This document shows, in pieces, positions 1 through 8,544 of a stretch of DNA of 52,968 nt. The translations under genes and the position numbers were made by a program. Source of the stretch: Bordetella parapertussis (lineage in GTDB: Bacteria; Pseudomonadota; Gammaproteobacteria; Burkholderiales; SG8-41); contig CAMBCF010000019.1 in the NCBI GenBank assembly GCA_945864585.1, forward strand, positions 1 through 52,968. Reading direction: 5' to 3'. How positions within the stretch are numbered: position 1 is the stretch's first letter; each line of letters begins with the position of its first letter. The notes beneath the pieces were generated by a model that was not told where the DNA came from, did not search any database, and worked only from the letters and a program-made list of their open reading frames with translations.

Positions 1-182
1 GTGTAGCTGCCGAGGCCGAGATCATGGCGGCGACCGGCGAACGTGTAGCGCAGAATCCATGACGCGCCCGCGCCCTTCACACACAAATACAAACCCGCGG
101 TGCCACCGACCGCGTGCATGCCCTCGGTTTTGGTTCCGCTTTCCACAACCTTAACGGAAACCGGTGCCTTGATTTTTCCCAT
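1..182 (-). CDS. Tyrosine recombinase / integrase, N-terminal part (cut by window edge)
   Basis: The minus strand reads from an ATG at 182 to the left edge, 60 codons. The peptide has the pattern of the arm-type DNA-binding domain (DUF4102) that begins many phage and island integrases: a beta strand, a Gly-rich turn (HAVGGTAGLYL), then SWILRYTFAGRRHDLGLGSY. In this family the domain binds arm sites and a C-terminal tyrosine-recombinase domain cuts and rejoins DNA at an attachment site. The catalytic domain lies outside the window. The gene reads away from everything else here, so any island it mobilises may lie to the left. The family call rests on this domain alone. Confidence 0.75.
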   Translation of the reverse strand, partial: MGKIKAPVSVKVVESGTKTEGMHAVGGTAGLYLCVKGAGASWILRYTFAGRRHDLGLGSY

Positions 183-550
183 CGCGCCTCCCATCAATCA
201 AATTGAGATTTGATGATAAAGCACGATTCGATATGATTCAATAAAAAGCGGCTATCCGGTGGTAGATCAACGGCTTATGACAACAGTTGATACGGCATGA
301 TATTTCGTTCCAATTCCCTCCAACGGCACCGCTACTCGCGGTGACGCTCCATGTTAGGTCATTCGCCAACTGTGGATGCGCGGTATTGGTGCCGCGAATA
401 CAACATTTTTCACGCGCCGCCGCTAATTTACCGCTTGTCGCTGATAGGCGGCTACCCTAACGAACGTCCTTTACGTAGTGTAGCGTATTCGTGTGGTAGC
501 AGAATTCCGTTTTGAATAGCCCGTGTGTTGTAGAGGAGTTTATTGCAATC
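183..550. other. Intergenic region between integrase and PilZ gene
   Basis: About 370 bases with no convincing gene. The part next to the integrase start (roughly 190-250) is AT-rich compared with its surroundings and probably holds the integrase promoter. The rest lies upstream of the PilZ gene. I see no complete tRNA and no clear attachment-site repeat. A purine-rich AGAGGAG at 532-538 is the likely ribosome site for the PilZ gene. Confidence 0.4.
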
Positions 551-1276
551 ATGGAAGCGCCTGGCACTTTGGAATCCGCCGATATTCTGGTTCGTTCCAG
601 ACAAGAGGTGATTCGCTTGCTCAACCTCATCATGGAAGGCGGCGCGGCGATTTCGATCCATTTTTTGCATAGTGCTCATATTGCGGTCAGTGCTGTGATT
701 GATGTGGACGAACCCGGCAACCGGCTGCTGCTGGAGTGTCCGCCCGATTGGCACGGCAGTTTGGGTGGTAATACGGGTGCCGTTAGTGGCGACGAGCGCA
801 GCGGCAGCATGATGCTGGCGTGCGCGCTTGACGCGGCAAAAATCCAGTTTCAGGCCGGCGCTGTCGAGATGGCCGATATCGATGGTACGCCCGTTTTGAG
901 TTTGAAAATTCCCGATTTCATATGGCGCTTTCAACGGCGCCGCGACCCGCGTTACAGTGTGACAGGGCTGAAGATCGCGCTGAGCCTGGGGTTTCTGGAG
1001 TCCGATGCGGAGGTTGCTGATATCGGCAAGGGCGGCATCGGTATGCTGAACTGCGATAGCGAGTTGAAATTGGAGACGGGCAAGGCGTTGAGCGGCTGCA
1101 CCATAGCTCTGCCCGGCGCAGGGCAGATCGCGGTTGATTTAACCGTGCAACATCAGGTGCCGGTGCAATTGCCTGATGGCCGGCAGGTCATGCGCGTGGG
1201 CTGTCAATTCACCGCAATCGACGACAGCACGCAGCAATTGACTACACACTATCTGGCGGCGTTGGTCGAGGCGTGA
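551..1276 (+). CDS. PilZ-domain, YcgR-like flagellar brake family protein
   Basis: A 241-residue soluble protein with a YcgR-like N-terminal half and a C-terminal PilZ domain. Proteins of this type bind cyclic di-GMP and act on the flagellar motor or other outputs. The RxxxR motif of PilZ is visible at about residues 128-133 (RRRDPR). The second motif, normally D/N-x-S-x-x-G, reads DIGKGG near residue 157, so Ser is replaced by Gly. I chose the ATG at 551 because AGAGGAG precedes it at 532-538; a TTG at 512 would add 13 residues. The gene stands alone and is followed by a convergent SDR gene. Family assignment is good; the target is unknown. Confidence 0.75.
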   Translation: MEAPGTLESADILVRSRQEVIRLLNLIMEGGAAISIHFLHSAHIAVSAVIDVDEPGNRLLLECPPDWHGSLGGNTGAVSGDERSGSMMLACALDAAKIQFQAGAVEMADIDGTPVLSLKIPDFIWRFQRRRDPRYSVTGLKIALSLGFLESDAEVADIGKGGIGMLNCDSELKLETGKALSGCTIALPGAGQIAVDLTVQHQVPVQLPDGRQVMRVGCQFTAIDDSTQQLTTHYLAALVEA

Positions 1277-1316
1277 TACGCCGGCGTTTTTGCGCCTTTG
1301 TGGTTTGCTGTTGAGG

Positions 1317-2090
1317 TTACAACACCCCCGATACGCCCCCGTCCAGATTGATGGAGGTGCCGGTGACGTAACTCGCCGCTGACGACGCCAAAAACACAAT
1401 CGCGTTGGCGGCTTCTTCGGCCTCACCGAAGCGCTGCATCGGAATTGTCTTTGATTCCTCGTTGTAATATTTTTCGGGGCTGCGGCCTTCACGCAGCATG
1501 CGCCGCTCGTGCTGGCCGGATTTAATTTTGCCGATGCACACCGTGTTCACCAGAATATTATCCGGCGCGTATTCCTTGGACAGCGATTTGGTCAGCACCA
1601 GGCCAGCCGCGCGCGACATGGATGTAGGCATAGAACCCGCGCCCGGCTGTTTGGCGCTGGAAATGGTGATATTGATAACGCGTCCGCCACCGCGTTTTTT
1701 CATTTCCGGTATGGCGCGTTTGGTGCAGCGTATGGCGCCGAATACTTTGAGTTCAATATCGTCGTGCCATTTCTGTTCGTCGATTTCGAGGAAGTTGCCA
1801 CGCAGAGAGGTGCCCGCATTGTTGAGCAGAATATCGATGCCGCCAAACTGCTTGATCACCGCGTCAAAGAAGCGCTCGATATCGGCGGCCTTGCTCATGT
1901 CGGCTGACATGGCCAGCACTTCACCGCCCAACTTGCGAATTTCCGCCGCGGTTTGGTCGAGTTTTTCCTGGCCGCGCGCGCAAATGGCCACTTTTGCGCC
2001 TTCGCGTGCGAGTTGCAGCGCGGTGGCGCGGCCTATGCCGTCACTGCCGCCGGTGATAACCGCGATTTTGCCCTTCAATCCTAAATCCAT
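1317..2090 (-). CDS. SDR-family oxidoreductase with atypical active site
   Basis: A 257-residue short-chain dehydrogenase/reductase fold protein. The nucleotide-binding motif TGGSDGIG is at residues 13-20, the NNAG motif follows the fourth strand, and the conserved ISS serine region is present. At the catalytic YxxxK position the sequence reads TSMSR: Thr156 replaces the proton-donating Tyr and Arg160 replaces Lys. The C-terminal GTSINLDGG motif is normal, so the protein is not truncated. The ATG at 2090 has AGGAGA just upstream; a TTG two codons earlier is possible but less well placed. NAD(P) binding is likely. Ordinary SDR catalysis is doubtful, so the true reaction is unknown. Confidence 0.85.
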   Translation of the reverse strand: MDLGLKGKIAVITGGSDGIGRATALQLAREGAKVAICARGQEKLDQTAAEIRKLGGEVLAMSADMSKAADIERFFDAVIKQFGGIDILLNNAGTSLRGNFLEIDEQKWHDDIELKVFGAIRCTKRAIPEMKKRGGGRVINITISSAKQPGAGSMPTSMSRAAGLVLTKSLSKEYAPDNILVNTVCIGKIKSGQHERRMLREGRSPEKYYNEESKTIPMQRFGEAEEAANAIVFLASSAASYVTGTSINLDGGVSGVL

Positions 2091-2282
2091 GTGCAATCTC
2101 CTGTGATGCTGCGAACGATGTGAACTATTGCAATGTGAACTGCGGCACTTGCTGAGGAATTCCGGCGCAAGCTGGCGGCATTGTAGCGTGATTTTCGGCT
2201 GGACTTACCAAACGAGGGAATTCGTCGTACCATAGCAGGATGTGTGCGGGACTACCCTTGCAACCGCCGCCCGGAGAACTGC

Positions 2283-3335
2283 TTGAGCATTTTATGTCGC
2301 TGCATCTGTAAGTTTGCCAGTGAGATTTTTCTGGCGCTATCACTGCTGAGCGCTCTGCCGCTACATGCGCAGGCGATCAATCCGGGCGCCGCGCCCGACG
2401 CGCAGGCCGCGCCCGCCCCCCGCGACAAGCCGAACCTCACCGTCGATGCATTGTCGGTGGTGCGCGTGCGGGCGCAGGCTTCGGCCAATGCCAGAAGCGG
2501 CCGCTCGCTGGGAAGAAACCGCGAAGGCACCGGCGTGGTTATCGATTCCAGCGGCCTGGTGCTGACCATCGGCTACCTGATCACGGAAGCGGAAAAAATA
2601 GAACTGAGCACCGCCGACGGCAAAGTGTACCCCGCCACCGTGGTGGGTTTCGATAACGCCACCGGGCTCGGTCTGTTGAAATCGCTGGTGCCGGTGCCAG
2701 TTAAGCCCATCGACATGGGTTTGTCGTCGGATGCCAAAGAGCGCGATATGGTGTTGATCGTCGGCTTTGACGGCGTGGCGCCCGCGTACGTGGTATCGAA
2801 GCGGCAGTTCGTCGGCTACTGGGAATATTTGCTCGACGAGGCGATTTATACCGCGCCTGCCACGGTGAACTGGCAGGGCGCGGCGCTGGTGAGCAAGGAA
2901 GGCAAGCTGCTCGGCATCGGCTCGCTGGCGGTGGGTGATGCCATGGGCGCCAGCGCCGGCGTGCCCGGCAATATGTTCGTACCCATTGATTTACTGAAGC
3001 CCGTGATCGGTGATTTCATCGCCAACGGGCGCTCCACCACGCAGGCGCGGCCGTGGCTGGGTGTCACCTCGCAGGAAGTCGGCGGTAATCTGCTGGTGGT
3101 GCGCGTGTCACCCGAAGGACCGGCCGATGATGCGGGTTTGAAAGCGGGCGATATCATCGTCGGCATTGCGGGCGATGGCATCAAGGGTCAGGCGGATTTT
3201 TATACGCGCTTGTGGAAGACCGGCAAGGCCGGTGTCGAGGTGGTGCTCGATGTGCTGCGCGGCAATCGCGTCGAAAACGTGAGCATCAAGAGCGCCGACC
3301 GCAACAGCTACTTTCGGGCGAACACTACCTACTGA
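2283..3335 (+). CDS. HtrA/DegP-like periplasmic protein, catalytic triad lost, with PDZ domain
   Basis: A 350-residue exported protein with a signal peptide ending near ALPLHAQA, a trypsin-like S1C fold (about residues 60-240) and one C-terminal PDZ domain (about 255-345, starting RPWLGVTS). In active DegP-type proteases His sits in a TNxHVV segment, Asp in a DLAVLK segment and Ser in GNSGG. Here these read TIGYLI (Tyr98 for His), GLGLLK (Gly for Asp) and NWQGA (Gln198 for Ser), so all three residues are absent. The TTG at 2283 is preferred because GGAG at 2273-2276 is six bases away and the signal peptide then begins correctly; a GTG at 2244 is the alternative. The protein is probably a chaperone or scaffold, not a protease. 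Confidence 0.75.
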   Translation: MSILCRCICKFASEIFLALSLLSALPLHAQAINPGAAPDAQAAPAPRDKPNLTVDALSVVRVRAQASANARSGRSLGRNREGTGVVIDSSGLVLTIGYLITEAEKIELSTADGKVYPATVVGFDNATGLGLLKSLVPVPVKPIDMGLSSDAKERDMVLIVGFDGVAPAYVVSKRQFVGYWEYLLDEAIYTAPATVNWQGAALVSKEGKLLGIGSLAVGDAMGASAGVPGNMFVPIDLLKPVIGDFIANGRSTTQARPWLGVTSQEVGGNLLVVRVSPEGPADDAGLKAGDIIVGIAGDGIKGQADFYTRLWKTGKAGVEVVLDVLRGNRVENVSIKSADRNSYFRANTTY

Positions 3336-3398
3336 GCGCCTGCAGCAGTGCATAGATTCAGCATCATGTTGCGCAGGAAAGGACCCGGCCATCTCGGG

Positions 3399-4163
3399 TT
3401 ACTTCGGCCGCTGTCCCTGCGCAAAACGTTCCAGCAATTCACCCCGTTCGGGCGCGGCCACCGCCTGCTGTAAAAGTTTTTCTTCGGCCTCAATGCCAGC
3501 GTCCAGCGGCATATTCAACGCCTGGCGTATCGCCTCTTTCGCCATCGCCACTGCGGTGGGCGGGCGCGTCGCAAGTTCTTTGGCAATGGCGCGCGCGGTG
3601 TCGAGCACGTCGGCTGCGCCAACCACATGCGTGACCAGACCCATCGCCAACATTTCGCGCGCGGAAATACGATGCCCGTTCAGAATAATCCAGCGCGCCC
3701 GCAGCGGGCCGACCAAACGTGGCAGCAACTGCGTACCCCAGCCGCCGGGGATGCCGCCCCATTGCACTTCGGGCAACCAAAACTGCGCCGACTCGGATGC
3801 CACCACCGCGTCGCCGAGCAACGACAATTCGAAACCACCGCCGGCGGCGTGACCATTCACCGCGATCACCAGCGGTTTGGAAAATTGCGCGAGTTCATGC
3901 CAGAACTGAAGCAGCGGCGCGCGAAATTCCGCATCCTTGCCCGGATGTTCGCGCCGCTCTTTTAAATCCGCGCCCGCGCAAAACACATCACCCTCACCGG
4001 TGAGCAGCAGCGCATGCACTGCCGTGTCTGCGGACACGCGCGCCAGCACGTCACGCAACTCTGCAATCAGCGTTTTGTTGAGCGCGTTTTTCGCGCTGGG
4101 GCGCGCAAGCTTTATCACTACCACGTCACCGTCGTGACCTACCGCGAGATGCTGATAACTCAT
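3399..4163 (-). CDS. Enoyl-CoA hydratase/isomerase family protein
   Basis: A 254-residue crotonase-fold protein. The oxyanion-hole region (FCAGADLKERR) is at about residues 60-70. Both Glu positions used by true hydratases are present, in GGGFELSLLGD and in PEVQWGGIPGG. It probably hydrates a 2-enoyl-CoA or handles a related acyl-CoA in beta-oxidation. Two bases separate it from the acyl-CoA dehydrogenase remnant upstream on the same strand, so the two formed an operon whose first enzyme is now broken. The substrate cannot be read from the sequence. Confidence 0.88.
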   Translation of the reverse strand: MSYQHLAVGHDGDVVVIKLARPSAKNALNKTLIAELRDVLARVSADTAVHALLLTGEGDVFCAGADLKERREHPGKDAEFRAPLLQFWHELAQFSKPLVIAVNGHAAGGGFELSLLGDAVVASESAQFWLPEVQWGGIPGGWGTQLLPRLVGPLRARWIILNGHRISAREMLAMGLVTHVVGAADVLDTARAIAKELATRPPTAVAMAKEAIRQALNMPLDAGIEAEEKLLQQAVAAPERGELLERFAQGQRPK

Positions 4164-4165
4164 AC

Positions 4166-4976
4166 TTAGAAATATCCCAAGCCCAAAACGCCGCTCGCCA
4201 GATCCATCTGATCGACCAGTTTGCGGCTTACCAGATTGCGCAGCGTCTCCGTCGTGCCGCCGCCGAGACTGCCGTAACGCGTGCCATGGAAGAACCGCGA
4301 CATCGGGAATTCATCGGTGAAACCGTAACCGCCATGCACCTGCACCGCTTCCGAGGTGACGCGGATCGACATTTCGTTGCAGTAAATTTTTGCCATCGCC
4401 GCCAGCGTCGGATCAGGAAACTGCTTGCCCGACACCGCCGCGCGATACAGCAGCCCGCGGCCGGCTTCGATCTGAATCATCATGTCGGCGGCTTTCCAGC
4501 GCATGCCCTGAAATTCGCCGATGCTTTTGCCGAACGCCTTGCGCTGACGCATGTATTTGGTTGGTGCGATAGTTGGGCACGTCGGTGCCGGTATCGGGCT
4601 CGGTCAGGCAGATCGCCAGCATGGCGTCGCCGCTGACCACAAGCGGCAGTATCTGCTGTTTGATTGACTCCGGCGCATAAGTGGCGATGATGCGCGACTG
4701 CGCGCCCACTTCACCCAGCGCGCCCATCGCGGTGACGTAACACACTTTGCCGATTTCCTCGAGCACCAGCACCGCGTCGAGCGTGGACATGCCCGAACCG
4801 CCGTACTCCTGCGGTATCGACATGCCGAGCACGCCGATTTCAGCCGGCCGCTTCATGTTCTCGGCGGGCCACGAGCCGTCGAGATACTTGATCGCGCGCG
4901 GCATGAATTCTTTTTGGCACACCTTGCGCACGGTGTCGACAAAGGCGCGTTGTTCGTCGGTTATGGTGAAGTCCAC
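4166..4976 (-). pseudogene. Acyl-CoA dehydrogenase, internal deletion and frameshift
   Basis: The N-terminal part starts at a GTG at 4976 with AGGAG nine bases upstream (VDFTITDEQRAF) and runs to the flavin-contact motif CLTEPDTGTDVPNYRTN. The sequence then jumps, in another frame, to MRQRKAFGKSIGEFQ of the C-terminal helical domain and ends normally with VHGGYGF and the C-terminal Leu/Val helix. A full enzyme has about 380 residues; the remaining 811 bases could encode about 270. Roughly 100 residues of the central beta domain are therefore missing and the frame is lost. The join, near 4565, lies in a short CCAACCAA repeat, consistent with slippage deletion. An assembly collapse is also possible. 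Confidence 0.85.
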
Positions 4977-4999
4977 TGAGGTTGTCTCCTGAATGCCAA

Positions 5000-5037
5000 C
5001 CCCCGTCATTCCCGCGAAGGCGGGAATGGCACGGGGG
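5000..5037. repeat. Palindromic intergenic repeat (ATTCCCGC type)
   Basis: A nearly perfect inverted repeat with arms CCCCCGT and CATTCCCGC, a GAAG loop, then the complementary GCGGGAATG and ACGGGGG. It lies between the divergent acyl-CoA dehydrogenase remnant and the hydrolase at 5165. Palindromes with an ATTCCCGC core are common dispersed elements in many bacteria. It could form a stable hairpin in RNA or DNA; no function is evident here. Confidence 0.75.
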
Positions 5038-5164
5038 AGTTGAATTATAGGCGTTGTGCCACTGCCAGCCAAACGACGCCGATACGTGCCGTCCACAGTT
5101 TGACGCTCGGCAACCGCTCGCCTAGACTGGACACCTTTCCTCCCATTACATAGAAAGTTTCCAC

Positions 5165-6100
5165 ATGGCAGCAATTTCCGCGCAGGATCACTGGACCCAA
5201 AAAGGCGAGGTGAAACTTTTTCTTTTCGAGAAACACGCGGCTCAAACGCCCGGCGATAAACCTGCCGGCAAGCCGGGCCACAAGCCCGCGGTGCTGTTCG
5301 TGCACGGCTCGTCGATGGCCTCGCAGCCGACGTTCGATCTGAAAGTGCCGGGCCGTGCGCATTCGTCGGCAATGGATTATTTTGTCGAAAAGGGTTTTGA
5401 TACCTGGTGCGTCGATATGGAAGGCTACGGCCGCTCCGACAAAAAGCGCGACATCAACTTCGATATTGCCAACGGCGTGGATGATCTGGTGGCGGCGACC
5501 GATTACATTGCCAAAACGCGCGGCATCAGGAAATTTCTGGTTTACGGCATTTCATCCGGCGCATTGCGCGCGGCCCTGTTCGCACAGCGTTGCCCCGAGC
5601 GCGTGTCGCGGCTCGCACTCGACGCTTTTGTGTGGACCGGTGTAGGCAGCCCTACGCTCGCCGAACGCAAAAAGAAGCTGCCGGAGTTCATGAAAATCAA
5701 TCGCCGCCCACTGGATCGCGCCTTCATGCATTCCATTTTCAATCGCGATCACCCCGGCTGCGCCGAGGCGCATGTGATCGAAGCCTTCGCTGATCAGGTG
5801 CTGGCGCTCGACGATTCCGTGCCCACCGGCACCTACGTCGATATGTGCTCGAAGCTGCCGGTATGCGACCCCGCGAAAATAAACGCAGCCACCCTCATCA
5901 TGCGCGGGCAGTTTGATGGCATCGCCGGCTTTGATGATCTGCTGGAATTTTTCAAGCGCCTGCCCAACCCCGACAAACAGTTTGCGGTGATGTCGGGCAT
6001 CTCGCATGCGAGCTTTCAGCAGATCAATTACCTGACCGTTTATCACATCCTGCACGCGTTCTTTACCCAGCCGGAACCGATCTATAGCGCATCGTATTGA
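5165..6100 (+). CDS. Alpha/beta hydrolase
   Basis: A 311-residue cytoplasmic alpha/beta hydrolase. The oxyanion-hole motif LFVHGSS lies near residue 45. The nucleophile elbow is G-I-S-S-G at residues 128-132, with Ser130 as predicted nucleophile. The late Asp (MRGQFDG) and His (GISHASFQ) complete a triad. It probably hydrolyses an ester or a C-C bond; the substrate is unknown. There is only a weak ribosome site (GAAAG). The next gene, also a hydrolase, starts 30 bases downstream on the same strand, so they may be co-transcribed. Confidence 0.85.
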   Translation: MAAISAQDHWTQKGEVKLFLFEKHAAQTPGDKPAGKPGHKPAVLFVHGSSMASQPTFDLKVPGRAHSSAMDYFVEKGFDTWCVDMEGYGRSDKKRDINFDIANGVDDLVAATDYIAKTRGIRKFLVYGISSGALRAALFAQRCPERVSRLALDAFVWTGVGSPTLAERKKKLPEFMKINRRPLDRAFMHSIFNRDHPGCAEAHVIEAFADQVLALDDSVPTGTYVDMCSKLPVCDPAKINAATLIMRGQFDGIAGFDDLLEFFKRLPNPDKQFAVMSGISHASFQQINYLTVYHILHAFFTQPEPIYSASY

Positions 6101-6130
6101 CGTTTTAATCAGTCGCGGGAGCAGCAGATC

Positions 6131-7222
6131 ATGTTTGTGGTAACCAATCGCAACATCCTGAATGAAGCCGGCACTGATTTCGACGCCGTTGGCAGTGTGT
6201 GCAATGAGAAAGGGCCTGCCGAATTACGACTGCTCGAAGTCACCAGGAAGGGACGCGGTTGGACAATGCGGGTGCTGAAGGATGAAGCCAGCGACGCGAG
6301 GCTGGCCGAAGCGGGCATTCCCAAACCGCAAAATGGCAAGCCGGTGTACGCCAGTCAGTATGCATTTAAGCGGATCTTCTACACCGCGACCGCTGATCCC
6401 GGCAAGCCGAAGCATGTGGTATTTTTCGTGCATGGCTTTAACAATACGCTCAAAGACGTGGTGGTGCGCTGCCACGGGCTGGCAAAAACCTTCGGCGTGG
6501 AAGTGGTTGCGTTCTCATGGCCATCCAACGGCGGCGGTATTCGCGGCGTCGCGAGTTATCTGGATCACAAGCGCGACGCACAGGTCTCGGTGGTCGCTTT
6601 TGACCGGGCCATGGATAAAGCGCGGGTGCTGTTGCAGCAGTTGCGTGCGTCCGCCATCGCGGCTATCGCGCAGGACAGCAGCAAGAAATTTCCCGACAAC
6701 GGCGAGCGATACCGCGAATTGCTTACCCTGAAAGCCGCGCAGCACTGCCCGGTTCAAACCACGCTCATGCTGCACAGCATGGGGAGCTACCTGCTGGAAC
6801 GAACCTTGAAGTCGAGCGCACTGCGCGGCCAGTTGCTCTTGTTCGACAATATTGCGTTGTGCGCCGCCGATGTGAATAATCCTGGTCACGCGGAATGGCT
6901 CGACCGTCTGCAGCCCCGCAATCGGCTGTATGTGAAGATTAACGAGGATGATTCCGCACTCAAGGCTTCGCGACTGAAGGGCGGTGAGGAGCAGCTCGCG
7001 CGGCTCGGTCACTGGACCGCTAACCTCAATTCGCCGCAGGCGGTCTATGTCGACTTCACCAGTGCAGAATTCGTTGGTTCGTCGCATGCCTACTTTGAGG
7101 GCGACGCTTTGGGGAATCCCACGATCAAAGCGTTTTTCAAGGCGGCGTTGCAAGGACTGCGAGCAGAGCAGGAAGCTGCGCTGCCCTACTACAGTGCAGA
7201 CAATCTATACCGGGTTGCATAA
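6131..7222 (+). CDS. Alpha/beta hydrolase of the DUF900 type
   Basis: A 363-residue protein with the DUF900 form of the alpha/beta hydrolase fold. FFVHGFNN (about residue 100) is the oxyanion-hole segment, followed by VVAFSWPSNG, which is typical of this family. The nucleophile elbow is LHSMGS with Ser216. The family is linked to esterase or lipase-like activity but is poorly characterised. No signal peptide is seen. GGGAG lies just before the ATG. The gene is followed 18 bases later by the amidase, so 5165-8533 may be one operon of hydrolases. Confidence 0.8.
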   Translation: MFVVTNRNILNEAGTDFDAVGSVCNEKGPAELRLLEVTRKGRGWTMRVLKDEASDARLAEAGIPKPQNGKPVYASQYAFKRIFYTATADPGKPKHVVFFVHGFNNTLKDVVVRCHGLAKTFGVEVVAFSWPSNGGGIRGVASYLDHKRDAQVSVVAFDRAMDKARVLLQQLRASAIAAIAQDSSKKFPDNGERYRELLTLKAAQHCPVQTTLMLHSMGSYLLERTLKSSALRGQLLLFDNIALCAADVNNPGHAEWLDRLQPRNRLYVKINEDDSALKASRLKGGEEQLARLGHWTANLNSPQAVYVDFTSAEFVGSSHAYFEGDALGNPTIKAFFKAALQGLRAEQEAALPYYSADNLYRVA

Positions 7223-7240
7223 ATGCAAAGGAAGTAAACC

Positions 7241-8533
7241 ATGACCAAGCCCCTGAACCAATTCACCGCCAGCGAAATCGTGCAGGCCATAGCCGGGCGC
7301 CAATCCACAGCTGAAGCGGTGGCCCGCGCCTGTCTCGACCACATTGCCGCACGCGAGCCACAGGTGGAAGCGTGGCAGTTTCTCGATCCGGATCTGGTGC
7401 TAAAGCAGGCGCGCGCGCTCGATGCCAGCAGCAAAGTGGGACCGCTGCAGGGGGTGCCGGTCGGCATCAAAGACATTATCGATACCTGCGATATGCCCAC
7501 CGAGTATGGCACGCCGATACACCGGGGCCACCGCCCGCGCATCGATGCCACTGTGGTGGCGCTGACGCGGCGTGCGGGCGCGATCATCATGGGCAAAACG
7601 GTGACCACGGAATTCGCCAACCGCCATCCCGGTAAAACGCGGCATCCACAGGATCCTCAACGCACACCCGGCGGCTCATCCAGCGGATCGGCTGCGGCGG
7701 TGGGCGACAACATGGCGCCGTTGGCGTTGGGCACGCAGACCACCGGTTCGACCATACGCCCGGCGTCGTTCTGCGGCTGCGTCGGCTACCGGCCGACATG
7801 GGGCGATATTCGTTTGTCCGGCGTGATGGAAGCCGCCGGGTCGGTGGATACCGTGGGGCTGATCGCGCGCTCGGTGGAAGACATCGCGCTCTACCGCGAT
7901 GTGTTGCTCGGCATAGCGCCACAGCCATTGGCAGCGAAAGTGATCGACGCACCGCGCATCGGTTTCTGCCGCACGCCGTACTGGGATCAGTGCGAGCAGA
8001 CGACGCAACAATCGCTGGAAGACTGCGCTGCAAACCTCGCCAAGTCGGGAGCGAAAGTCACCGACGTAACGCTGCCGCAAGAATTCGCCGGCATCGACGA
8101 CGCGCACCGCTGGGTGTCGAGTTTCGAGTTCGCGCGCAACCGTTCGTGGGAGATCGATCATCATTACGAAATGATCAGCGAAACCCTGCGCAACAACCGG
8201 CTCAAAGACGGCCTCGCGTGCAGCTTCGACACCTATCGCGAATCGCGCAGCGTCCTTGCGCGCCTGCGCCGCCGCTTGCACGACGTGTTCAACGACTATG
8301 ACGTGCTGCTGGTCCCCGCAGCTTCCGGCGAAGCGCCGGTCGGGCTTAACGCTACGGGCAACGCGTCGCATTGCCTGATCTGGACCAGTACCCATGTGCC
8401 GTGCATGACGCTGCCCTTGTTCAGTGGGCCCAACGCCTTGCCGGTGGGCGCGCAACTGATCGCCGCGCGTAACCATGACCGCCTGCTGTTCGAGGTGGCA
8501 CGCTGGGTGACGCGCTGCATGCGCCCGCATTAA
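7241..8533 (+). CDS. Amidase (amidase-signature family)
   Basis: A 430-residue amidase-signature enzyme. The Ser-Ser-Lys triad is visible: Lys77 in VGIKDIID, the cis-Ser in GGSSSGSAAA (Ser146-148) and the nucleophile Ser170 in QTTGSTIRPA. These enzymes hydrolyse amide bonds to an acid plus ammonia or an amine. AAGGAAG precedes the ATG at good spacing. With two other hydrolases directly upstream, a role in breakdown of an organic amide is reasonable, but the substrate is not known. Confidence 0.92.
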   Translation: MTKPLNQFTASEIVQAIAGRQSTAEAVARACLDHIAAREPQVEAWQFLDPDLVLKQARALDASSKVGPLQGVPVGIKDIIDTCDMPTEYGTPIHRGHRPRIDATVVALTRRAGAIIMGKTVTTEFANRHPGKTRHPQDPQRTPGGSSSGSAAAVGDNMAPLALGTQTTGSTIRPASFCGCVGYRPTWGDIRLSGVMEAAGSVDTVGLIARSVEDIALYRDVLLGIAPQPLAAKVIDAPRIGFCRTPYWDQCEQTTQQSLEDCAANLAKSGAKVTDVTLPQEFAGIDDAHRWVSSFEFARNRSWEIDHHYEMISETLRNNRLKDGLACSFDTYRESRSVLARLRRRLHDVFNDYDVLLVPAASGEAPVGLNATGNASHCLIWTSTHVPCMTLPLFSGPNALPVGAQLIAARNHDRLLFEVARWVTRCMRPH

Positions 8534-8544
8534 ACTTGAGCTTC

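Noticed and set aside
300-350. A tRNA-like 3' end (TTCGTTCCAATTCCCTCC) near the integrase
   Set aside because: No matching acceptor, D or anticodon arm can be drawn upstream, so it is not a tRNA and only a weak candidate for an attachment-site remnant.
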